Position numbers and translations under genes: made by a program. Below, piece after piece: positions 1-5,178 of a stretch of DNA of 19,751 nt. This stretch comes from JBBITW01 sp037440525 (GTDB lineage: Bacteria; Desulfobacterota; BSN033; UBA1163): NCBI GenBank assembly GCA_037440525.1, contig JBBITW010000050.1, forward strand, positions 1 to 19,751, read 5' to 3'. The notes beneath the pieces were generated by a model, which was not told the origin of the DNA, searched no databases, and was given only the letters and a program-made list of their open reading frames with translations. The first letter of the stretch is position 1. Each line of letters starts with the position of its first letter.

Positions 1-39
1 GGACGGGATAAATATCTTTTTTGAGGACATCTAAATGCA

Positions 40-96
40 TCGAACAACTCACTCCAGTGGATGGCTTTCAGCCACCGCTGACTTCATTCGTTAGGG
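40..96 (+). repeat. attC-like imperfect dyad 1 (putative integron cassette site)
   Basis: An imperfect inverted repeat begins with AAC (43-45) and ends with GTTAGGG (90-96), the R' core type of attC sites. The centre folds well: CAGTGG-a-TGGC pairs with GCCA-c-CGCTG around a short loop, allowing one G-T wobble. The outer arm is weak and its left core (ATCGAAC) departs from RYYYAAC in one base. Its left half (AACAACTC, then AGTGGATG) is shared with the second site at 1391-1455, so the two are related. No integrase gene is visible. The attC identity is inference from architecture and the paired site. Confidence 0.45.
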
Positions 97-117
97 GAAA
101 AAGAAAAGGATTCAGAT

Positions 118-688
118 ATGCTAACTAATCTTACTTTCTCTGTACACTGGAATGATCTCCTCCCATATCGAAACATATTTCGAGAACGAATCCCCAAGGG
201 AAGCACGGTCTATGTAATAGTTGTAGAAAATGACGCAGGTTTGGGTCTTGCCCGTATTCGGGGCAACCAAAGACTTAAGACAGCGCATGGTGAATTACAA
301 AATTCTTAACTATGTCCCATCGACCCAAATTTCCTATTTTATTGTAGATAAAACAATTTCGGATTCTCTCAAGCAGATCATATTTAAATATTATAGCGAA
401 ACTCCAGTTGAGAAATGGAATCCTTATCTTCGACAACAATCTATCGATAATTGTGTTGCGAGTGAACTTCAGAGTATTGAGTATAAAGTCGAAAGAATTC
501 TTATTGAAGAATATAGGCATCGACAAGGAGGGCTTCCACCAGGGAATCCAAGAAGAGGTTCTAATCGAGAGTTTGTTCAAGGAATCCAAGTGTTAGAAAC
601 CAGTTCTCTAAAAGTAATGGAGTTGAAACCTTGTATCCCGAATCCAATTACGCTTAACAGAGAACAGATTCTTGAATTACTTAAATAG
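118..688 (+). pseudogene. Unrecognised gene, apparently broken by a +1 frameshift
   Basis: A rightward gene starts at ATG 118, seven bases after a weak AAGGA Shine-Dalgarno. It reads about 47 codons (..STVYVIVVENDAGLGLARI) before leaving frame; that frame stops at 309. The next frame continues from about 260 to a stop at 688 (..GATKDLRQRMVNYKILN..). Removing one base in the ATTCGGGGC tract (256-264) joins them as ARIGATKDLRQRM and restores a protein of about 189 residues. The VYVI ... RIGATKDLRQR spacing is faintly reminiscent of GIY-YIG endonucleases, but the second signature tyrosine is absent and I would not assign that family. The charged C-terminal half (about 400-688) matches nothing I recognise. 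It is the first gene of the putative cassette. Confidence 0.4.
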
Positions 689-740
689 AGAGCGCGAACA
701 AGTTGGGAGCGGATACTGAAGAAGTATTCAGAGTCCATCG

Positions 741-905
741 GTGTTGGCAGGGGAATTCATAATCATATTCAAAAGTGTGCAAGATCATGTTAGTGGCGTG
801 ATCAAGGAGATTGATGAGGCCTTTCTTGTATTGGAGAACAAGGATGGAAGCGGGCTCACAGCTATTGTAGAATTGGAAAGTGTTGCTGGTTTCAGAACTC
901 AATGA
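741..905 (+). CDS. Possible small Sm-like/beta-barrel protein or remnant
   Basis: An open frame runs from just after a TGA at 717-719 to a TGA at 903-905. It has no ATG; GTG 741 or TTG 744 are the only early starts and neither has a convincing ribosome site. The encoded segment (FKSVQDHVSGVIKEIDEAFL, then VLENKDGSGLTAIVELESVA) has the alternating hydrophobic pattern of a small all-beta protein with a G-x-I-x-x-I-D...FLVLE rhythm, as in short Sm-like barrels. It lies between the broken gene at 118-688 and the DUF4258 gene. It may be a decayed gene that has lost its start. The function is unknown. Confidence 0.3.
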   Translation: MLAGEFIIIFKSVQDHVSGVIKEIDEAFLVLENKDGSGLTAIVELESVAGFRTQ

Positions 906-927
906 TTGGCAAGGCTTAAGAGGTTCT

Positions 928-1128
928 ATGATCGAGTACCAGTTTTCAGAGCATGCTTATGACATGCTAAGGGAGCGCAACATCTCAGAAACGTGGGTGA
1001 AGTTGGCAATGGAGGACCCTGAAAGACAGGAAATGATGGAAGATGGCACTGTTCACTATATTCGAGCCATTGAAGAGTATGGCGGGCAATATTTACGGGT
1101 TGTGGTGAATCCTGATGTCAAACCCTAG
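928..1128 (+). CDS. DUF4258-family protein, truncated by an in-frame amber codon
   Basis: I place the start at ATG 928, with AAGAGG (918-923) four bases upstream. This gives the family-like N-terminus MIEYQFSEHAYDMLRERNIS followed by the helix and strands of DUF4258 (..VKLAMEDPERQEMMEDGTVH..). An upstream in-frame ATG at 880 lacks support. Translation stops at TAG 1126-1128 after NPDVKP, but the same frame continues through RIVTVFFDRRIRRSV to TGA 1174-1176. That tail is the expected last beta strand and basic end of the family, and its stop overlaps the next gene's ATG (ATGA). The TAG is therefore a nonsense change within an otherwise intact gene. DUF4258 proteins often pair with small DUF2283 partners and are suspected toxin-like components. 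Family call fairly sure; activity of the 66-aa product doubtful. Confidence 0.65.
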   Translation: MIEYQFSEHAYDMLRERNISETWVKLAMEDPERQEMMEDGTVHYIRAIEEYGGQYLRVVVNPDVKP

Positions 1129-1172
1129 AGGATCGTAACCGTCTTCTTTGACCGCAGAATTAGGAGGTCAGT

Positions 1173-1373
1173 ATGAAACTGAAGGTGGATTATAAAAATG
1201 ATGCTTTATACTTTAGGCTGGATGAATCGGCGATTGTCGAGTCCGAGGAGATTAAACCAGGTGTGATTCTTGACTATGATGCAAACGACAACATTATTGG
1301 AATTGAGATCCTTGGTTTGAGCAAGCGCGTCCCTATCGAAATGCTTAAGAGTTTGCAATTCGAGACAGCATAA
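1173..1373 (+). CDS. DUF2283-family small protein (putative partner/antitoxin)
   Basis: This 66-aa protein starts MKLKVDYKNDALYFRLDES and carries the DUF2283 (COG5428, YuzE-like) pattern: Y...DALY.RL near residues 7-17, then PGVILDYDANDNIIGIEIL at about 29-47. It is full length for the family. The start at ATG 1173 is fixed by AGGAGG (1162-1167) and by the overlap with the original stop of the DUF4258 frame (1174-1176), implying translational coupling. Genes of this kind commonly follow DUF4258 genes as compact two-gene modules, which suggests an antitoxin-like role; that role is inference. It directly precedes the second attC-like site, the arrangement expected of the last gene in an integron cassette. 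Confidence 0.85.
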   Translation: MKLKVDYKNDALYFRLDESAIVESEEIKPGVILDYDANDNIIGIEILGLSKRVPIEMLKSLQFETA

Positions 1374-1390
1374 GATTGATGAAACCTTAT

Positions 1391-1455
1391 GCCTAACAAC
1401 TCGCTGGAGTGGATGCGCAAAAAGCCGAGCGCCGCTCAGCTCGATGAAGTTAGGT
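1391..1455 (+). repeat. attC-like imperfect dyad 2 (putative integron cassette site)
   Basis: A 65-bp element begins GCCTAAC (1391-1397, fits RYYYAAC) and ends GTTAGGT (1449-1455, fits GTTRRRY), and the two cores are mutually complementary apart from one G-T wobble. Inner arms (TCG-CTG-G-AG-TGG against CCGCT-CAGCTCGA) pair with extrahelical bases, and the tip GAGC-gcc-GCTC is a perfect hairpin. Length, cores and bulged arms match attC sites. The dyad at 40-96 shares its left arm in the same orientation, so recombination at G/TTAGG would define a 1359-bp cassette between the sites. Confidence 0.6.
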
Positions 1456-1578
1456 CCATAACGAATTAAAGATCCCTTACCCCAATCAATTCCATGACTC
1501 AAATCAGTTCTATCTTTCAGGGAAGGAACTTGGAATGCTATCAGAGGCTTTTATGAAGCCGCTAAGAGAGGTGATCTT

Positions 1579-1745
1579 ATGTTGTTAAATAGAAGGCAAT
1601 TCATTTTCACCCTTTCCCCAATTCCTTTTCTCAAAATGACATTTGCTAATGCTCAATCGAAATATCCTGACACGATCTCTGGCCTACAGAAGGGCCTATG
1701 GCCATGAAATCCAAGCTTATATGAATTACAATGCGTATGCCACGC
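1579..1745 (+). pseudogene. Tat-signal ferritin-like (rubrerythrin-type) fragment, frameshifted and truncated
   Basis: ATG 1579 follows GAGAGGTG (1566-1573). The N-terminus MLLNRRQFIFTLSPIPFLKM resembles a twin-arginine signal (RRQF followed by hydrophobic residues). It continues ..YPDTISGLQK and then stops at TGA in frame. Deleting one G from the GGG at 1692-1694 lets it continue as AYGHEIQAYMNYNAYA, the first helix of rubrerythrin/ferritin-like domains, with the metal-ligand Glu in GHEIQA. Similarity ends at about 1745, where the REP-like repeat begins, so the rest of the domain (about 100 residues) is missing. An exported ferritin-like protein is the best guess for the ancestor. The frameshift is clear; the family call is moderate. 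Confidence 0.5.
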
Positions 1746-1754
1746 CCTTCAGGT

Positions 1755-1834
1755 TCGCAATGATTGATAACTATCTGCCCAGAGCGGATCCGCCTTTGGC
1801 GGAAAGGCTTTTAGTAAAAAATCGCTCAATTTAG
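1755..1834 (-). repeat. REP-like dispersed repeat, copy A
   Basis: The reverse complement of 1789-1834 matches 7226-7271 at 45 of 46 positions, and weaker similarity (about 70-75%, with one 1-bp gap) extends to about 1755 and 7306. The core is a GC-rich palindrome, TCCGCC-ttt-GGCGGA (1789-1803), in an AT-rich background. The element truncates the ferritin-like fragment on its left. On its right it overlaps the stop codon of a RAYT transposase remnant, the classic REP-transposase adjacency. Confidence 0.75.
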
Positions 1835-2136
1835 GTGATAATTATTTTCACATGCTATTATTTCACCCTTCATCATTGAATACCCAACCCCAGAAACGCT
1901 GATCCCAAATCTCCTGGCTAATTCTGTCAACGTAATCCAAACTTTCTCACCAGCCTGGAAAATAACTTTAATAATAAAATCTGATTCACCAAATATCCGC
2001 TCGTCACTCTTGTTATATTTATATAAACTGAAATTTTTAATGGCGTCCCCATTAACATTACTAATCTCACTGTGGGCACCAATAAATACATATTCAGAGG
2101 GTGATACTTCAATGAGGATGAGATAATATTAATCCG
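1826..2136 (-). pseudogene. REP-associated tyrosine transposase (RAYT) remnant, C-terminal part
   Basis: The minus strand is open for about 103 codons after a stop near 2137, with no proper start. The encoded segment contains YNKSDERIFGESDFIIKVIF, matching the DERILG-SDF motif of Y1/RAYT transposases (IS200-like). It is followed by ITLTELARRFGISVSGVGYS, a helix-turn-helix of the type found at the C-terminus of these proteins. The catalytic HUH and tyrosine region is absent. The frame ends at 1826, inside the adjacent REP-like repeat. With the N-terminal remnant at 3055-3200 this is probably one broken gene. The family call rests on remembered motifs, not a search. Confidence 0.55.
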
Positions 2137-2292
2137 AGAGATCTTAGAGGCCCGTTACTCAAAGGTAGAAATGTAATCTCGAGGATAATCTTTGAGATTC
2201 TCGATTGAGGCCAGCCAAATGGGAGGCTAAAGACCCTCTCTCCCTTCTTGCCGCCTCCTTCTTAAGCGATTTGTTAGGCGATTTCTTTTATG

Positions 2293-2697
2293 CTAAATCC
2301 ACATAATATCCACTAATTGCTCCACTTTTTTAAATTCTGGATCACCAGTTACTATCGTCGCTTTATGCTCTATAGCAGAAGCAAGAACAAAACAATCAGC
2401 ATAGGAGATGCTATACTGGGCTTTATATTCCGAAGCCTGGAAAACTAAGTCCTTGGGAATTTCCAAAATAGTAAAGCCTAACCTTTCAATATTTGCGAGC
2501 ACCTCTAACTTCTTCTGATCACCAAAATCCCTTTTTGTCGAATAGATGATCTCTCCGAGATTAATTACATTTAGATACTTAGTTGTTCCCGTTTTTCTTA
2601 TTTCTTCCAGAAGATGGACTACCTTTTCATACCCCTTCTCTTTCTGGAAGAGTTTTAACAAAGCATGACTGTCAAAGATAAAAGGACCTTTCGGCAT
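2293..2697 (-). CDS. vapC: VapC-type PIN-domain ribonuclease toxin
   Basis: This 134-aa protein has the complete PIN-domain acidic set: D9 in FIFDSHALL, E49 in NVINLGEII, D101 in SYADCFVLA and D119 in IVTGDPEF. These residues bind the metal ions for RNA cleavage, and the length is normal for VapC. Its ATG overlaps the antitoxin stop by one base (TAATG), indicating translational coupling. VapC toxins cleave tRNA or rRNA and are neutralised by the cognate antitoxin; the target here cannot be predicted. The gene appears intact, unlike its surroundings. Confidence 0.92.
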   Translation of the reverse strand: MPKGPFIFDSHALLKLFQKEKGYEKVVHLLEEIRKTGTTKYLNVINLGEIIYSTKRDFGDQKKLEVLANIERLGFTILEIPKDLVFQASEYKAQYSISYADCFVLASAIEHKATIVTGDPEFKKVEQLVDIMWI

Positions 2698-2924
2698 TAT
2701 CTGAACTCTTTTTTTCTTTCTTTGAGTAGTTTTTCTGCAAGGGAAGGCTTAGGGGGTAATAAACCACAAGCTGCCTTAATAGGGTTTTCCACTGGCGGTA
2801 TCAGATAGATGATGCCACCATATTCCATGATCTGCATCTCCGTTCCGGGCTTGATATGGTATCGCTTCCTAATAGCGGCGGGTATGACAATTTGCCCCTT
2901 GGACAATGTTTTAATAGTAGCCAT
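2697..2924 (-). CDS. vapB: VapB-type AbrB/MazE-fold antitoxin
   Basis: This 75-aa protein opens with an AbrB/SpoVT DNA-binding domain: TLSKGQIVIPAAIRKRYHIK at residues 6-25 followed by PGTEMQI. The C-terminal third is rich in Lys and Glu (LAEKLLKERKKEFR) and would form the toxin-binding tail. ATG 2924 is preceded by AGGAGG (2935-2940 on this strand) at about ten bases. The palindrome and promoter immediately upstream suggest it represses its own operon, the usual behaviour of AbrB-type VapB proteins. Its stop overlaps the vapC start by one base. Confidence 0.92.
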   Translation of the reverse strand: MATIKTLSKGQIVIPAAIRKRYHIKPGTEMQIMEYGGIIYLIPPVENPIKAACGLLPPKPSLAEKLLKERKKEFR

Positions 2925-2948
2925 AAATGTCTAACCTCCTAAATAATG

Positions 2949-2995
2949 GTTATACGATTTAAATATATCGTATAACTTATTTGAGATCTTGTCAA
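2949..2995 (-). promoter_or_regulatory. vapBC promoter with embedded palindromic operator
   Basis: On the minus strand a consensus -35 TTGACA (2995-2990) is followed, after 17 bases, by a -10-like TACGAT (2972-2967). The -10 forms part of the palindrome GTTATACGAT-N8-ATCGTATAAC (2949-2976), which has perfect 10-bp arms. The palindrome lies 25 bases upstream of the antitoxin start. An operator overlapping the -10 box fits autorepression by VapB or the VapBC complex. Confidence 0.75.
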
Positions 2996-3054
2996 CGTCT
3001 TTCTCTAATCATTCATGGGGGTGAGGGCTTTCAATATCACTTTTGGTGCTCCTC

Positions 3055-3200
3055 CTCTATCCTCCTAACGGCTCTGCTTTTCCCTTTATCTGTCATCAAG
3101 GAATATTTCCTGTTTTACATCCTCTCTGGATGATATGGGATAAACTGCTCACTTTTAATCTCACCACCACTTGAAATTCTATCCTTAATGGTCTTGCAAT
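3055..3200 (-). pseudogene. RAYT transposase remnant, N-terminal part
   Basis: Reading leftward from 3200, the codons give (I)ARPLRIEF, the diagnostic start of REP-associated transposases (usually MARPLRIEF.GA.YHV..RGN), but the initiating ATG is now ATT (3200-3198). Further on come SHIIQRG and, after a frameshift, VKQEIFLDDR, matching the YHV-QRGN..R.EIF.D stretch. TGA, TAA and TAG stops follow. The histidine pair of the HUH site is not preserved. This is a degraded relic, probably of the same gene as the C-terminal remnant at 1826-2136, with vapBC between them. Confidence 0.6.
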
Positions 3201-3490
3201 GCCAGAGTATTGCACACCACTTATTATATTGCAAGCCCTGCCCCCATTTTGTATAGAAGAAAAGAAGAAGAAACCCCAGGAGAAATACGACCCGGACTAT
3301 CCCTATACCATCTTTTTTTAAATCCCTTTAAATATCATCCAAAACCTATTGCCTTCTTAATCAAAAAAGAGTACCCTCCTGTAGGGAAAAGAGTATTAGA
3401 ATAAAATTTTTGAAATTGTAATATCTTTTTATTATCATCACGCAATTTAAAATGGTCGATTCTATCTTTTCAAGGTTGGGTGATAATAAA
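3201..3490. other. Intergenic region with no supported gene
   Basis: About 290 AT-rich bases lie between the transposase relic and the end of the ligase gene. No frame shows coding character or a ribosome site. The only structure seen is a short hairpin with a T-run near 3363-3386, read on the minus strand. Confidence 0.5.
3363..3386 (-). terminator. Weak candidate terminator downstream of the ligase gene
   Basis: On the minus strand CCCT-acagg-AGGG (3386-3374) is followed by TACTC and a run of six T (3368-3363), about 105 bases beyond the stop of the last gene of the long leftward cluster. The stem is only four or five pairs, so an intrinsic terminator is possible but not convincing. Confidence 0.25.
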
Positions 3491-5134
3491 TTAGGATATT
3501 CCGATACGCCTCTTAATATCCTCTCGCAGGGCCTTTTTATCTGCTTTGCCAATCTTAGTGAGTGGTATATCATCAATAAGCTCAATTCTCTCTGGGAGTT
3601 GAAGTACAGAGGCACCTTTAGCCTTCAAAAAAGAGACAATATCTTCAAGTGTAGGCCTTGCCAATGCTTTTGGTTTAATATAAGCACAAACCCTTTCTCC
3701 TAATTCTCTATCGGGTAAACCAATCACTGCAACATCCTCAACATCTGGATGGCTTCTAATCAATGATTCAATCTCCACAGGGCTAATATTTTCACCCCCT
3801 CTAATGATGATATCCTTGATCCTTCCGGTTATCTTTATATATCCCATATCGTCAATAACTGCCAGATCACCTGTTCTAAAAAACCCATCTTTAGTAAAGG
3901 CTTTCTTATTCTCCTCAGGGTTTTTTAAATAACCAGAAAATATTCCTGGCCCCTTGGCTACCAACTCCCCCTCCGTATTTGGAGGTAATTCTCTTTCATC
4001 TTGATCTATCACTTTATATTGCTCATAAGGACAAGAGGGTTTCCCAACGGTATTTATGATGATATCTATAGAATCATCTAATCTCGTTGAACATTGAGGT
4101 CCTTCAGCCATACCAAATGCAATGATACATGTGCAGCCAAGTTTTTCAAAAATGCCTCTGATCACCTCAGGAGGGGTTTTTTCACCACCTACATATAACT
4201 TCTTCAATGAACTCATATCATACTCTTTTAGGTTATCAAGGTTGACGATTCTCATGGCTAAGGTAGGGACTATAGGTCCACAGGTTACCTTCTCTTTCTC
4301 AACCGCTACGCAGAAGTCTTCTATCTTTGTAGAGTCTAATAAGACTAATTTACCAAAGTTAAAGATGGTGCCATTCATTGCCGCCAATCCAAGATTATGT
4401 TCAAGGGGGATCGCAATTAAACATATATCATTGCTGGTCTGTTCCCGAGCCCTCGATTTATATTCTGCCTCACAAATAGAGTCATTATGGGTCCGAGGAA
4501 CAGCCTTAGGTAAACTTGTAGTACCGCCAGTGGAAAATATATAGGCTACCTCCGTAGGCTCAGGTCTTCTGCCCTCGAGTTCTCGAAGATTAGCACTATT
4601 CAACTCAGCATCCCCTATCAGCCTCTCGAGGCTGACAAATCGTTGGCTGCCTTCTGCCCTCACGATAATAATATGCTTTAATTGTGGATTTGACTTTAAA
4701 ACATTCTCTATAATGGGCAGATAGTCAATTTTTCGATATCTCTCCGGCACGATCCAGGCTTTTGGCTTTACTATGTCACAAAAATGGTTAACTTCTATTT
4801 GGGTATGTCGGGGCAGCAATAGAACACCAATTGCTCCAATTTTGTGGAGAGCGAAATATGAGTATACAAACTCGCTCCAATTAGGGAGTTGTAGGAGAAT
4901 GGTGTCACCTTTGTCAATACCGAGCTTAATAAAAGCTATAGCCAGCCTATCAACTTTTTCCCTAAGCTGTGAATATGTTAATCGACTTCTACCATCAACC
5001 AGTGCTTCTTTATTTGGATACAAGTCTGATGCTTTATCCAACATATCACCGAGAGTGATCCCCAGCCACCACCTGAACTTAGTATATTTTTCTGCATCTT
5101 CCTTCCTATAAGGAATAAACCCTTCTATAGGCAT
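3491..5134 (-). CDS. EntE-like aryl-acid AMP ligase / acyl-CoA synthetase
   Basis: This 547-aa ANL-superfamily enzyme shows the core motifs in order: the ATP-binding loop STGGTTSLPK (201-210), AFGMAE (339-344), TGD (421-423), GRIKDIIIRGGENI (437-450) and a C-terminal PLTKIGK with the adenylation lysine at about 530. The N-terminus (GFIPYRKEDAEKYTKFRWW) and the PLEHN segment (His246-Asn247) resemble 2,3-dihydroxybenzoate/salicylate-type adenylating enzymes, where the His-Asn pair helps hold the aromatic acid. It would adenylate a carboxylic acid and probably transfer it to CoA. It is the last gene of the leftward cluster, 44 bases after the TRAP permease. No carrier protein or siderophore genes are nearby, so CoA activation in catabolism is likelier than siderophore synthesis. 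Family sure; substrate uncertain. Confidence 0.85.
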   Translation of the reverse strand: MPIEGFIPYRKEDAEKYTKFRWWLGITLGDMLDKASDLYPNKEALVDGRSRLTYSQLREKVDRLAIAFIKLGIDKGDTILLQLPNWSEFVYSYFALHKIGAIGVLLLPRHTQIEVNHFCDIVKPKAWIVPERYRKIDYLPIIENVLKSNPQLKHIIIVRAEGSQRFVSLERLIGDAELNSANLRELEGRRPEPTEVAYIFSTGGTTSLPKAVPRTHNDSICEAEYKSRAREQTSNDICLIAIPLEHNLGLAAMNGTIFNFGKLVLLDSTKIEDFCVAVEKEKVTCGPIVPTLAMRIVNLDNLKEYDMSSLKKLYVGGEKTPPEVIRGIFEKLGCTCIIAFGMAEGPQCSTRLDDSIDIIINTVGKPSCPYEQYKVIDQDERELPPNTEGELVAKGPGIFSGYLKNPEENKKAFTKDGFFRTGDLAVIDDMGYIKITGRIKDIIIRGGENISPVEIESLIRSHPDVEDVAVIGLPDRELGERVCAYIKPKALARPTLEDIVSFLKAKGASVLQLPERIELIDDIPLTKIGKADKKALREDIKRRIGIS

Positions 5135-5178
5135 GATTTTCCCCCACTCCGTTTATTTAATAATTGACATGATGAAAA

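Noticed and set aside
880..927. Upstream ATG 880 as the start of the DUF4258 gene
   Set aside because: It overlaps the previous frame, lacks a ribosome site and adds a non-family N-terminus; ATG 928 has AAGAGG at good spacing.
1126..1128. TAG read as pyrrolysine in the DUF4258 gene
   Set aside because: The family has no methyltransferase function, no pyl genes are in the window and no PYLIS-like structure was recognised; nonsense mutation is simpler.
1927..2112. Minus-strand 61-aa ORF in the transposase relic
   Set aside because: It is in a different frame from the RAYT-like HTH and DER-LG-SDF motifs, which are the meaningful coding signal there.
2274..2280. GTTAGGC core just downstream of vapC, possible third attC site
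   Set aside because: No RYYYAAC partner and no pairing arms within 60-140 bases upstream; GGCTAAA near 2226 is too poor.
3210..3404. Short plus-strand ORF in the gap before the ligase gene
   Set aside because: No ribosome site, low-complexity composition and no recognisable motif.
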